Below are positions 1 to 13,487 of a DNA stretch of 64,000 bases, piece after piece; the stretch's first letter is position 1; each line of letters opens with the position of its first letter. The notes under the pieces are model-generated. The model saw only the letters and a program-made list of their open reading frames with translations, did not search any database and was not told where the DNA came from. This DNA comes from Hippophae tibetana (lineage: Eukaryota; Streptophyta; Magnoliopsida; Rosales; Elaeagnaceae). Both the position numbers and the translations under genes were made by a program. The DNA is taken from contig CM072801.1 of assembly GCA_037013495.1 (NCBI GenBank), positions 39,048,001-39,112,000 of the forward strand, given 5' to 3'.

Positions 1-1284
1 TTGGTATCAAAGCCTTGGTTGCTGAAAATATGCTATCTATCTTCATATATTTATCTTTTGATTTTTACATTTAAAACAACTTTGTCCATTGCTTTTTTGT
101 GCTTTCATAAGTCACAAATTACATAGAAAGATACATATTTGTGTACCAAGTCTTGTGTTTTCTTTCAATTTTGGTGTCATTATTTTGTCTTTCAATTTCA
201 TTTCCTTTCTTTCTTTAAATTCTTTGTACCTTTTTCTTGTTTTATGTTTTCTGTTTACCACCTATCTTTTTTCTTTAAATAAACAATAGAGTTACTTGAG
301 TTCGTAGTTTCAACAAAACTAGGTTATTAATATTGCTTGCAACGTTAAACTGTTAAAACTTTTAATTCGTGCATCGAAATGACTATTATAATGTATCAAA
401 TCGTAGCTATTTCGAATCCTAAAAACACACTAGAAGAATAGTTTAGTTATTAGAATTTGTTTAATCAAAATTACTCTATTTACACTATTTGCCAACCTCT
501 AATAGTTAGGTGGGATCTCGTTGGGTTGTTTTTTGTTCTTCTTTTGGGTTCTAATTTGATCATCTTAACCCTGTTCTAAGCAATTTAATCATTTTTTAAT
601 CCTTTGAGTTCCTAGGTTGTCCGCCTAAAATTTCAGCATCATTTGGTATCAAAGCCTTGGTTGCTGAAAATATGCTATCTATCTTCATATATTTATCTTT
701 TGATTTTTACATTTAAAACAACTTTGTCCATTGCTTTTTTGTGCTTTCATAAGTCACAAATTACATAGAAAGATACATATTTGTGTACCAAGTCTTGTGT
801 TTTCTTTCAATTTTGGTGTCATTATTTTGTCTTTCAATTTCATTTCCTTTCTTTCTTTAAATTCTTTGTACCTTTTTCTTGTTTTATGTTTTCTGTTTAC
901 CACCTATCTTTTTTCTTTAAATAAACAATAGAGTTACTTGAGTTCGTAGTTTCAACAAAACTAGGTTATTAATATTGCTTGCAACGTTAAACTGTTAAAA
1001 CTTTTAATTCGTGCATCGAAATGACTATTATAATGTATCAAATCGTAGCTATTTCGAATCCTAAAAACACACTAGAAGAATAGTTTAGTTATTAGAATTT
1101 GTTTAATCAAAATTACTCTATTTACACTATTTGCCAACCTCTAATAGTTAGGTGGGATCTCGTTGGGTTGTTTTTTGTTCTTCTTTTGGGTTCTAATTTG
1201 ATCATCTTAACCCTGTTCTAAGCAATTTAATCATTTTTTAATCCTTTGAGTTCCTAGGTTGTCCGCCTAAAATTTCAGCATCAT
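1..1284 (+). repeat. Identical A-class dimer (monomers 1-2)
   Basis: Monomers 1-642 and 643-1284 appear identical base for base. Both carry the A tags TTTACCACCTAT and TGCTTGCAACGTT, plus a TTGC rather than TTGA after GTCCA. Identity over a full unit implies a very recent duplication. The left copy begins at the window edge, so more copies may lie outside. Confidence 0.9.
2..14 (+). other. PBS-like motif for initiator tRNA-Met (first copy)
   Basis: TGGTATCAAAGCC matches the canonical plant initiator tRNA-Met primer-binding site TGGTATCAGAGCC at 12 of 13 bases. At every later monomer junction the bases before it end GCATCA or similar, so the layout is CA, two bases, then the motif (for example CA at 640-641 and motif from 644). 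That is the geometry of an LTR 3' end followed by a PBS. The motif is intact in most A, B and I-type starts and degenerate in C (TTGTTATC), E (TTCATATC) and F (TAGTGATC). The match is seen; descent from a retrotransposon is inferred. No gag or pol reading frame follows. Confidence 0.6.
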
Positions 1285-1929
1285 TTGGTATCAAAGCCTT
1301 GGTTGCTGAAAATATGCTATCTATCTTCATATATTTATCTTTTGATTTTTACATTTAAAACAACTTTGTCCATTGCTTTTTTGTGCTTTCATAAGTCACA
1401 AATTACATAGAAAGATACATATTTGTGTACCAAGTCTTGTGTTTTCTTTCAATTTTGGTGTCATTATTTTGTCTTTCAATTTCATTTCCTTTCTTTCTTT
1501 AAATTCTTTGTACCTTTTTCTTGTTTTATATTTTCTGTGTTGAACATATCTTTTTTCTTGAAGGAAACAATAGATCTACTCCAGTTCGCAGTTTCGAGAA
1601 AACTAGGTTATGAATATTGGTTGCAACCTTAAACTGTTGAAACTTTTAATTCATGCATCGAAATGACTATTATAATGTATCAAATCGTAGCTATTTCGAA
1701 TCCTAAAAACACACTAGAAGAATAGTTTAGTTATTAGAATTTCTTTAATCAAAATTACTCTCTTTACACTATTTGCCAACCTCTAATAGTTAGGTGGGAT
1801 CTCGTTGGGTTGTTTTTTGTTCTTCTTCTTTTGGGTTCTAATTTGATCATCTTAACCCTGTTCTAAGCAATTTAATCATTTTTTAATCCTTTGAGTTCCT
1901 AGGTTGTCCGCCTAAAATTTCAGCATCAT
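1285..1929 (+). repeat. Chimeric A/B monomer
   Basis: The first ~240 bp follow class A (CCAAGTCTTG, TTTGGTGTCATT), whereas the part from ~1536 follows class B (GTGTTGAACATATC, ATAGATCTACTCC). It has a private change, ATGAATATTGG instead of ATTAATATTGG, and an extra TTC in the TTCTTC run, giving 645 bp. The switch lies between ~1500 and ~1540. Confidence 0.8.
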
Positions 1930-3216
1930 TTGTTATCAAAGCCTTGATTGCTGAAGATATGCTATCTATCTTCATATATTTATCTTTTGATTTTTACATT
2001 TAAAACAACTTTGTCCATTGATTTTTTGTGCTTTCATAAGTCACAAATTACATAGAAAGATACATATTTGTGTACCAACTCTTGTGTTTTCTTTCAATTT
2101 TGTTGTAATTATTTTGTCTTTTGATTTCATTTCCTATATTTCTTTAAATTCTTTGACCCTTTTTCTTGTTTTATGTTTTCTGTGTTGAACATATCTTTTT
2201 TCTTGAAGGAAACAATAGATCTACTCCAGTTCGCAGTTTCAAGAAAACTAGGTTATTAATATTGGTTGCAACGTTAAACTGTTGAAGCTTTTAATTCATG
2301 CATCGAAATGACTATTATAATGTATCAAATCGTAGCTATTTCAAATCCTAAAAACACACTAGAAGACTAGTTTAGTTATTAGAATTTCTTTAATCAAAAT
2401 TACTCTATTTCAATATTTGCCAACTTCTAATAGTTAGGTGGGATCTCGTTGGGTTGTTTTTTGCTCATCTTCTTTTGGGTTCCAATTTGATCATCTTAAC
2501 CCTCTTCTAAGCAATTTAATCATTTTTAATCTTTTGAGTTCCTAGGTTGTCCGCCTAAAAGTTCCGCATCATTTCATATCAAAGCCATGGTTGATGAAAA
2601 TATGCTATCTATCTTCATATATTTATCTTTTGATTTTTACATTTAAAACAACTTTGTCCATTGAATTTTTGTGCTTTCATAAGTCAAATATTACATAGAA
2701 AGATAGATATTTGTATACCAACTCTTGTTTTTTCTTTGAAATTTATTGTCTTTATTTTGTCTTTCGATTTCATTTCCTATATTTCTTTAAATTCTTTGAA
2801 CCTTTTTCTTTTTTTATGTTTTCTGTGTTGAACATATCTTTTTTCTTGAAGGAAACAATAGAGCTACTCCAGTTCGCAGTTTCAACAAAACTAGGTTATT
2901 AATATTGGTTGCAACCTTAAACTGTTGAAACTTTTAATTCCTGCATCGAAATGACTACTTTAATGTATCAAATCATAGCTATCTCGAATCCTAAAAACAA
3001 ACTGGGAGAATAGTTTACTTATCAGAATTTGTTTAATCAAAATTACTTCGTTTACACTACTACCCAACCTCTGATAGTTAGGTGGCATCTCATTGCGTTT
3101 TTTTCTGTTCTTGTTCTTTTGGGTTCCAATTTGATCATCTTAACCTTGTTCTAAGTAATTTAATCATTCTTAATCCTATGAGTTCCTAGGTTGTCCACCT
3201 AAAAGTTCTGCATCAT
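1930..3216 (+). repeat. D-like and E monomers
   Basis: The monomer at 1930 has a C-type start (TTGTTATC, CTGAAGATATG) joined to a D body and tail (CTTTGACCC, GTTGAAGCTTTT, TTTCAATATTTGCC). The one at 2573 is class E, with TTCATATC, GCCATGGTTGATG and TTGTATACCAAC. The same D-then-E order recurs at 15410/16052, 19262/19904, 34667/35309, 42369/43011 and 52003/52645. Confidence 0.8.
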
Positions 3217-6200
3217 TAGTGATCAAGGCCTTGGTTGCTGAAAATATGCTATCTATCTTCATATATTTATCTTTTGATTTTTACATTTAAAACAACTTTG
3301 TCCATTGAATTTTTTTGCTTTCAGAAGTCACAAATTACATAGAGAGATAGATATTTGTGTACCAACTCTTGTGTTTTCTTTCAATTTTTTTGTAATTATT
3401 TTGTCTTTCGATATCATTTCCTTTCTTTCCTTAAATTCTTTGTACCTTTTTCAGATTTATGTTTTCTGTGTTCAACCTATCTTTTTTCTTGAAGGAAACA
3501 ATAGAGCAACTCCAGTTCGCAGTTTCAAGCAAACTAGGTTATTAATATTGGTTGCAACCTTAAACTGTTGAAACTTTTAATTCGTGCATCAAAATAACTT
3601 TAATAATGTATCAAATCATAGCTATTTCGAATCCTAAAAACACAGTAGAAATATAGTTTAGTTATCAGAATTTGTTTAATCAAAATAAATCTATTTACAC
3701 TATTTGCCAACCTCTAATAGTTAGGTGGCATCTCGTTGCGTTGTTTTTTGTTCTTCTTCTTTTGGGTTCCAATTTGATCATCTTAACCCTGTTCTAAGCA
3801 ATTTAATCATTCTTAATCCTTTTAGTTCCTAGGTTTTCTGCCAAAAAGTTTCGCATCATTTGGTATCAAAGCCTTGGTTGCTGAAAGTATGCTATCTATC
3901 TTCATATATTTATCTTTTGATTTTTACATTTAAAACAACTTTGTCCATTGATTTTTTTTGCTTTCATAAGTCACAAATTACATAGAAAGATACATATTTG
4001 TGTACCAAGTCTTGTGTTTTCTTTCAATTTTGGTGTCATTATTTTGTCTTTCAATTTCATTTCCTTTCTTTCTTTAAATTCTTTGTACCTTTTTCTTGTT
4101 TTATGTTTTCTGTTTACCACCTATCTTTTTTCTTTAAATAAACAATAGAGTTACTTGAGTTCGTAGTTTCAACAAAACTAGGTTATTAATATTGCTTGCA
4201 ACGTTAAACTGTTAAAACTTTTAATTCGTGCATCGAAATGACTATTATAATGTATCAAATCGTAGCTATTTCGAATCCTAAAAACACACTAGAAGAATAG
4301 TTTAGTTATTAGAATTTGTTTAATCAAAATTACTCTAATTACACTATTTGCCAACCTCTAATAGTTAGGTGGGATCTCGTTGGGTTGTTTTTTGTTCTTC
4401 TTTTGGGTTCTAATTTGATCATCTTAACCCTGTTCTAAGCAATTTAATCATTTTTTAATCCTTTGAGTTCCTAGGTTGTCCGCCTAAAATTTCAGCATCA
4501 TTTGGTATCAAAGCCTTGGTTGCTGAAAATATGCTATCTATCTTCATATATTTATCTTTTGATTTTTACATTTAAAACAACTTTGTCCATTGCTTTTTTG
4601 TGCTTTCATAAGTCAAAAATTACATAGAAAGATACATATTTGTGTACCAACTCTTGTGTTTTCTTTCAATTTTGTTGTAATTATTTGATCTTTCGATTTC
4701 ATTTCCTATATTTCTTTAAATTCTTTGAACCTTTTTCTTGTTTTATGTTTTCTGTGTTGAACATATCATTTTTCTTGAAGGAAACAATAGATCTACTCCA
4801 GTTCGCAGTTTCGAGAAAACTAGGTTATTAATATTGGTTGCAACCTTAAACTGTTGAAACTTTTAATTCATGCATCGAAATGACTATTATAATGTATCAA
4901 ATCGTAGCTATTTCGAATCCTAAAAACACACTAGAAGAATAGTTTAGTTATTAGAATTTCTTTAATCAAAATTACTCTCTTTACACTATTTGCCAACCTC
5001 TAATAGTTAGGTGGGATCTCGTTGGGTTGTTTTTTGTTCTTCTTCTTTTGGGTTCCAATTTGATCATCTTAACCCTGTTCTAAGTAATTTAATCAATTTT
5101 AATCGTTTGAGTTCCTAGGTTGTCTGCCTAAAAGTTCCGTATCATTTCATATCAAAGCCTTGGTTGCTGAAAATATATACTATATATCTTCATATCTTTA
5201 TCTTTTGATTTTTACATTTAAAACAACTTTGTCCATTGATTTTTTTTCTTTCATAGGTCACAAATTACATAGAAAGATAGATATTTGTGTACCAACTCTT
5301 GTATTTTCTTTCAATTTAGTTGTAATTATTTTGTCTTTCGATTTCATTTCCTTTCTTTCTTTAAATTCTTTGTACCTTTTTCAGTTTTTTGTTATCTGTG
5401 TTCAACCTATCTTTTTTCTTGAAGGAAACAATAGAGCAACTCCAGTTTGTAGTTTCAAGCAAACTAGGTTATTAATATTGGTTGCAACCTTAAACTGGTG
5501 AAACTTTTAACTCGTGCATCGAAATAACTATTATAATGTATCAAATCATAGCTATTTCGAATCCCAAAAACACACTAGAAGAATAGTTTAGTTATTAGAA
5601 TTTCTTTAATCAAAATAACTTTGTTTACAATATTTGCCAACCTCTAATAGTTAGGTGGGATCTCGTTGGCTTGTTTTTTGTTCTTCTTCTTTTGGGTTCC
5701 AATTTGATCATCTTAACCCTGTTCTAAGTAATTTAATCATTTTTAATCCTTTGAGTTCCTAGGTTGTCCGCCTAAAAGTTCCGCATCATTTCATATCAAA
5801 GCCTTTGTTGCTGAAAATATATACTATATATCTTCATATATTTATCTTTTGATTTTTACATTTAAAACAACTTTGTCCATTGAAGTTTTTTTGCTTTCAT
5901 AAGTCACAAATTACATAGAGAGATAGATATTTGTGTACCAAGTCTTGTGTTTTCTTTCAATTTTGTTGTAATTATTTTGCCTTTCGATTTCATTTCCTTT
6001 CTTTCTTTAAATTATTTGTACCTTTTTCAGATTTATGTTTTCTGTGTTCAACCTATCTTTTTTCTTGAAGGAAACAATAGAGCAATTCCAGTTCGCAGTT
6101 TCAAGCAAACTAGGTTATTAATATTGGTTGCAACCTTAAACTGTTGAAACTTTTAATTCGTGCATCAAAATAACTTTTATAATGTATCAAATCATAGCTA

Positions 6201-7075
6201 TTTCGAATCCTAAACACACACTAGAAATATAGTTTAGTTATCAGAATTTGTTTAATCAAAATTACTCTATTTACACTATTTGCCATCTTCTAATAGTTAG
6301 GTGGCATCTCGTTGCGTTGTTTTTTGTTCTTCTTCTTTTGGGTTCCAATTTGATCATCTTAACCCTATTCTAAGCAATTTAATCATTCTTAATCCTTTGA
6401 GTTCCTAGGTTGTCTTCCTAAAAGTTCTGCATCATTTGTTATCAAAGCCTTGGTTGCTGAAAATATGCTATCTATCTTCATATATTTATCTTTTGATTTT
6501 TACATTTAAAACAACTTTGTCCATTGATTTTTTGTGCTTTCATAAGTCACAAATTACATAGAAAGATACATATTTGTGTACCAAGTCTTGTGTTTTCTTT
6601 CAATTTTGGTGTCATTATTTTGTCTTTCGATTTCATTTCCTTTCTTTCTTTAAATTCTTTGTACCTTTTTCTTGTTTTATGTTTTCTGTTTTCAACCTAT
6701 CTTTTTTCTTTAAAGAAACAATAGAGCTACTCCAGTTCGGAGTTTCAACAAAACTAGGTTATTAATATTGGTTGCAACCTTAAACTGTTGAAACTTTTAA
6801 TTCCTGCTTCGAAATGACTATTATAATGTATCAAATCATAGCTATTTCGAATCCTAAAAAGAAACTGGTAGAATTGTTTACTTATTAGAATTTGTTTAAT
6901 CAAAATTACTTCGTTTACACTACTTCCCAAACTCTAATAGTTAGGTGGCATCTCATTGCGTTGTTTTCTGTTATTTTTTTGGGTTCCAATTTGATCATCT
7001 TAACCCTGTTCTAAACAATTTAAGCATTCTTAATCCATTGAGTTCCTATTTGTCCGCCTAAAGGTTCCGCATCAT
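3217..7075 (+). repeat. Left hexamer block F-A-B-G-H-I
   Basis: Monomers start at 3217 (F), 3860 (A), 4502 (B), 5146 (G), 5790 (H) and 6436 (I). G and H carry TATATACTATATATC in place of TATGCTATCTATC. Within this window G and H occur only here and in 60360-61648. The same six classes in the same order form the right end of the array, 55,213-55,214 bp away. Confidence 0.9.
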
Positions 7076-7716
7076 TTGGTGTCAAAGCCTTGGTTGCTGA
7101 AAATATGCTATATATCTTCATATATTTATCTTTTGATTTTTACATTTAAAACAACTTTGTCCATTGAATTTTTGTGCTTTCATAAGTCACATATTACATA
7201 GAAAGATAGATATTTGTATACCAACTCTTGTTTTTTCTTTCAAATTTGTTGTCTTTATTTTGTCTTTCGATTTCATTTCCTATATTTCTTTAAATTCTTT
7301 GAACCTTTTTCTTGTTTTATGTTTTCTGTGTTGAACATATCTTTTTTCTTGAAAGAAACAATAAATCTACTCTAGTTCGCAGTTTCGAGAAAACTAGGTT
7401 ATTAATATTGCTTGCAACCTTAAACTGTTGAAACTTTTAATTCGTGCATCGAAATGACTATTATAATGTATCAAATCGTAGCTATTTCGAATCCTAAAAA
7501 CACACTAGAAGAGTAGTTTACTTATTAGAATTTGTTTAATCAAAATTACTCTATTTACACTATTTGCCAACCTCTAATAGTCAGGTGGGATCTCGTTGGG
7601 TTGTTTTTTGTTCTTCTTTTGGGTTCTAATTTGATCATCTTAACCCTGTTCTAAGCAATTTAATCATTTTTAATCCTTTGAGTTCCTAGGTTGTCTGCCT
7701 AAAAGTTCCGCATCAT
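7076..7716 (+). repeat. E-type monomer following I
   Basis: It starts TTGGTGTCAAAGCC and has TATATATCTTC and TTGTATACCAAC. The upstream I monomer ends TCCTATTTGTCCGCC, lacking the usual AGG. The same I-E junction recurs at 57147-58430, which marks a second tie between the two ends of the array. The second half, from ~7350, switches to a B/C-like body. Confidence 0.8.
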
Positions 7717-10700
7717 TTGGTATCAAAGCCTTGGTTGCTGAAAATATGCTATCTATCTTCATATATTTATATTTTGATTTTTACATTTAAAAAAACTTTG
7801 TCCATTGATTTTTTGTGCTTTCATAATTCACAAATTACATAGAAAGATAGATATTTGTGTACCAATTCTTGTGTTTTCTTTCAATTTTGTTGTAATTATT
7901 TTGTCTTTCGATTTCATTTCCTATATTTCTTTAAATTCTTTGAACCTTTTTCTTGTTTTATGTTTTCTGTGTTGAACATATCTTTTTTCTTGAAGGAAAC
8001 AATAGATCTACTCCAGTTCGTAGTTTCGAGAAAACTAGGTTATTAATATTGGTTGCAACCTTAAACTGTTGAAACTTTTAATTCATGCATCGAAATGACT
8101 ATTATAATGTATCAAATCGTAGCTATTTCGAATCCTAAAAACACACTAGAAGAATAGTTTAGTTATTAGAATTTGTTTAATCAAAATTACTCTATTTACA
8201 CTATTTGCCAACCTCTAATAGTCAGGTGGAATCTCGTTGGGTTGTTTTTTGTTCTTCTTTTGGGTTCTAATTTGATCATCTTAAACCTGTTCTAAGAAAT
8301 TTAATCATTTTTAATCCTTTGAGTTCCTAGGTTGTCCGCCTAAAATTTCCGCATCATTTGTTATCAAAGCCTTGATTGCTGAAGATATGCTATCTATCTT
8401 CATATATTTATCTTTTGATTTTTACATTTAAAACAACTTTGTCCATTGATTTTTTGTGCTTTCATAAGTCACAAATTACATAGAAAGATACATATTTGTG
8501 TACCAACTCTTGTGTTTTCTTTCAATTTTGTTGTAATTATTTTGTCTTTCGATTTCATTTCCTATATTTCTTTAAATTCTTTGAACCTTTTTCTTGTTTT
8601 ATGTTTTCTGTGTTGAACATATCTTTTTTCTTTAAGGAAACAATAGATCTACTCCAGTTCGCAGTTTCGAGAAAACTAGGTTATTAATGTTGGTTGCAAC
8701 CTTAAACTGTTGAAACTTTTAATTCATGCATCGAAATGACTATTATAATGTATCAAATCGTAGCTATTTCGAATCCTAAAAACACACTAGAAGAATAGTT
8801 TAGTTATTAGAATTTCTATAATCAAAATTACTCTCTTTACACTATTTTCCAACCTCTAATAGTTAGGTGGGATCTCGTTGGGTTGTTTTTTGTTCTTCTT
8901 TTGGGTTCTAATTTGATCATCTTAAACCTGTTCTAAGAAATTTAATCATTTTTAATCCTTTGAGTTCCTAGGTTGTCCGCCTAAAATTTCCGCATCATTT
9001 GTTATCAAAGCCTTGATTGCTGAAGATATGCTATCTATCTTCATATATTTATCTTTTGATTTTTACATTTAAAACAACTTTGTCCATTGATTTTTTGTGC
9101 TTTCATAAGTCACAAATTACATAGAAAGATACATATTTGTGTACCAACTCTTGTGTTTTCTTTCAATTTTGTTGTAATTATTTTGTCTTTCGATTTCATT
9201 TCCTATATTTCTTTAAATTCTTTGAACCTTTTTCTTGTTTTATGTTTTCTGTGTTGAACATATCTTTTTTCTTGAAGGAAACAATAGATCTACTCCAGTT
9301 CGTAGCTTCGAGAAAACTAGGTTATTAATATTGGTCGCAACCTTAAACTGTTGAAACTTTTAATTCGTGCATCGAAATGACTATTATAATGTATCAAATC
9401 GTAGCTATTTCGAATCCTAAAAACACACTAGAAGAGTAGTTTACTTATTAGAATTTGTTTAATCAAAATTACTCTATTTACACTATTTGCCAACCTCTAA
9501 TAGTTAGGTGGGATCTCGTTGGGTTGTTTTTTGTTCTTCTTTTGGGTTCTAATTTGATCATCTTAACCCTGTTCTAAGCAATTTAATCATTTGTAATCCT
9601 TTGAGTTCCTAGGTTGTCCACCTAAAAGTTCCGCATCATTTGTTATCAAAGCCTTGATTGCTGAAGATATGCTATCTATCTTCATATATTTATCTTTTGA
9701 TTTTTACATTTAAAACAACTTTGTCCATTGATTTTTTGTGCTTTCATAAGTCACAAATTACATAGAAAGATACATATTTGTGTACCAACTCTTGTGTTTT
9801 CTTTCAATTTTGTTGTAATTATTTTGTCTTTCGATTTCATTTCCTATATTTCTTTAAATTCTTTGAACCTTTTTCTTGTTTTATGTTTTCTGTGTTGAAC
9901 ATATCTTTTTTCTTGAAGGAAACAATAGATCTACTCCAGTTCGTAGTTTCGAGAAAACTAGGTTATTAATATTGGTCGCAACCTTAAACTGTTGAAACTT
10001 TTAATTCGTGCATCGAAATGACTATTATAATGTATCAAATCGTAGCTATTTCGAATCCTAAAAACACACTAGAAGAGTAGTTTACTTATTAGAATTTGTT
10101 TAATCAAAATTACTCTATTTACACTATTTGCCAACCTCTAATAGTTAGGTGGGATCTCGTTGGGTTGTTTTTTGTTCTTCTTTTGGGTTCTAATTTGATC
10201 ATCTTAACCCTGTTCTAAGCAATTTAATCATTTGAAATCCTTTGAGTTCCTAGGTTGTCCACCTAAAAGTTCCGCATCATTTGGTATCAAAGCTTTGGTT
10301 GCTGAAAATATGCTATCTATCTTCATATATTGTTCTTTTGATTTTTACATTTAAAACAACTTTGTCCATCGATTTTTTGTGCTTTCCTAAGTCACAAATT
10401 ACATAGAAAATACATATTTGTGTACCAACTCTTGTGTTTTCTTTCAATTTTGTTGTAATTATTTTGTCTTTCGATTTCATTTCCTATATTTCTTTAAATT
10501 CTTTGACCCTTTTTCTTGTTTTATGTTTTCTGTGTTGAACATATCTTTTTTCTTGAAGGAAACAATAGATCTACTCCAGTTCGCAGTTTCAAGAAAACTA
10601 GGTTATTAATATTGGTTGCAACGTTAAACTGTTGAAGCTTTTAATTCATGCATCGAAATGACTATTATAATGTATCAAATCGTAGCTATTTCAAATCCTA

Positions 10701-10922
10701 AAAACACACTAGAAGACTAGTTTAGTTATTAGAATTTCTTTAATCAAAATTACTCTATTTCAATATTTGCCAACTTCTAATAGTTAGGTGGGATCTCGTT
10801 GGGTTGTTTTTTGCTCATCTTCTTTTGGGTTCCAATTTGATCATCTTAACCCTCTTCTAAGCAATTTAATCATTTTTAATCTTTTGAGTTCCTAGGTTGT
10901 CCGCCTAAAAGTTCCGCATCAT
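7717..10922 (+). repeat. Pentamer C-C'-C-C-D
   Basis: Starts are at 7717, 8358, 8999, 9640 and 10281. The first four are C-class bodies. C' at 8358 has CTTTAAGGAAAC instead of CTTGAAGGAAAC and an ATGTTGG near its 3' third. The last is class D with the 1-bp deletion. The block resembles the following tetramer with one additional C monomer. Confidence 0.8.
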
Positions 10923-13487
10923 TTCATATCAAAGCCATGGTTGATGAAAATATGCTATCTATCTTCATATATTTATCTTTTGATTTTTACATTTAAAACA
11001 ACTTTGTCCATTGATTTTTTGTGCTTTCATAAGTCACAAATTACATAGAAAGATAGATATTTGTGTACCAATTCTTGTGTTTTCTTTCAATTTTGTTGTA
11101 ATTATTTTGTCTTTCGATTTCATTTCCTATATTTCTTTAAATTCTTTGAACATTTTTCTTGTTTTATGTTTTCTGTGTTGAACATATCTTTTTTCTTGAA
11201 GGAAACAATAGATCTACTCCAGTTCGTAGTTTCGAGAAAACTAGGTTATTAATATTGGTTGCAACCTTAAACTGTTGAAACTTTTAATTCATGCATCGAA
11301 ATGACTATTATAATGTATCAAATCGTAGCTATTTCGAATCCTAAAAACACACTAGAAGAATAGTTTAGTTATTAGAATTTGTTTAATCAAAATTACTCTA
11401 TTTACCCTATTTGCCAACCTCTAATAGTCAGGTGGAATCTCGTTGGGTTGTTTTTTGTTCTTCTTTTGGGTTCTAATTTGATCATCTTAAACCTGTTCTA
11501 AGAAATTTAATCATTTTTAATCCTTTGAGTTCCTAGGTTGTCCGCCTAAAATTTCCGCATCATTTGTTATCAAAGCCTTGATTGCTGAAGATATGCTATC
11601 TATCTTCATATATTTATCTTTTGATTTTTACATTTAAAACAACTTTGTCCATTGATTTTTTGTGCTTTCATAAGTCACAAATTACATAGAAAGATACATA
11701 TTTGTGTACCAACTCTTGTGTTTTCTTTCAATTTTGTTGTAATTATTTTGTCTTTTGATTTCATTTCCTATATTTCTTTAAATTCTTTGAACATTTTTCT
11801 TGTTTTATGTTTTCTGTGTTGAACATATCTTTTTTCTTTAAGGAAACAATAGATCTACTCCAGTTCGCAGTTTCGAGAAAACTAGGTTATTAATGTTGGT
11901 TGCAACCTTAAACTGTTGAAACTTTTAATTCATGCATCGAAATGACTATTATAATGTATCAAATCGTAGCTATTTCGAATCCTAAAAACACACTAGAAGA
12001 ATAGTTTAGTTATTAGAATTTCTATAATCAAAATTACTCTCTTTACACTATTTGCCAACCTCTAATAGTTAGGTGGGATCTCGTTGGGTTGTTTTTTGTT
12101 CTTCTTTTGGGTTCTAATTTGATCATCTTAAACCTGTTCTAAGAAATTTAATCATTTTTAATCCTTTGAGTTCCTAGGTTGTCCGCCTAAAATTTCCGCA
12201 TCATTTGTTATCAAAGCCTTGATTGCTGAAGATATGCTATCTATCTTCATATATTTATCTTTTGATTTTTACATTTAAAACAACTTTGTCCATTGATTTT
12301 TTGTGCTTTCATAAGTCACAAATTACATAGAAAGATACATATTTGTGTACCAACTCTTGTGTTTTCTTTCAATTTTGTTATAATTATTTTGTCTTTCGAT
12401 TTCATTTCCTATATTTCTTTAAATTCTTTGAACCTTTTTCTTGTTTTATGTTTTCTGTGTTGAACATATCTTTTTTCTTGAAAGAAACAATAGATCTACT
12501 CCAGTTCGTAGTTTCGAGAAAACTAGGTTATTAATATTGGTCGCAACCTTAAACTGTTGAAACTTTTAATTCGTGCATCGAAATGACTATTATAATGTAT
12601 CAAATCGTAGCTATTTCGAATCCTAAAAACACACTAGAAGAGTAGTTTACTTATTAGAATTTGTTTAATCAAAATTACTCTATTTACACTATTTGCCAAC
12701 CTCTAATAGTTAGGTGGGATCTCGTTGGGTTGTTTTTTGTTCTTCTTTTGGGTTCTAATTTGATCATCTTAACCCTGTTCTAAGCAATTTAATCATTTGT
12801 AATCCTTTGAGTTCCTAGGTTGTCCACCTAAAAGTTCCGCATCATTTGGTATCAAAGCTTTGGTTGCTGAAAATATGCTATCTATCTTCATATATTGTTC
12901 TTTTGATTTTTACATTTAAAACAACTTTGTCCATCGATTTTTTGTGCTTTCCTAAGTCACAAATTACATAGAAAATACATATTTGTGTACCAACTCTTGT
13001 GTTTTCTTTCAATTTTGTTGTAATTATTTTGTCTTTCGATTTCATTTCCTATATTTCTTTAAATTCTTTGACCCTTTTTCTTGTTTTATGTTTTCTGTGT
13101 TGAACATATCTTTTTTCTTGAAGGAAACAATAGATCTACTCCAGTTCGCAGTTTCAAGAAAACTAGGTTATTAATATTGGTTGCAACGTTAAACTGTTGA
13201 AGCTTTTAATTCATGCATCGAAATGACTATTATAATGTATCAAATCGTAGCTATTTCAAATCCTAAAAACACACTAGAAGACTAGTTTAGTTATTAGAAT
13301 TTCTTTAATCAAAATTACTCTATTTCAATATTTGCCAACTTCTAATAGTTAGGTGGGATCTCGTTGGGTTGTTTTTTGCTCATCTTCTATTGGGTTCCAA
13401 TTTGATCATCTTAACCCTCTTCTAAGCAATTTAATCATTTTTAATCTTTTGAGTTCCTAGGTTGTCCGCCTAAAAGTTCCGCATCAT
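10923..13487 (+). repeat. Tetramer C-C'-C-D
   Basis: Starts are at 10923, 11564, 12205 and 12846. The first monomer has an E-type start (TTCATATC, CCATGGTTGATG) fused to a C body. Corresponding points lie 2,564-2,567 bp upstream of those in the next block. Two monomers share a private CTTTGAACATTTTTC change (near 11150 and 11790), which suggests local conversion. Confidence 0.8.
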
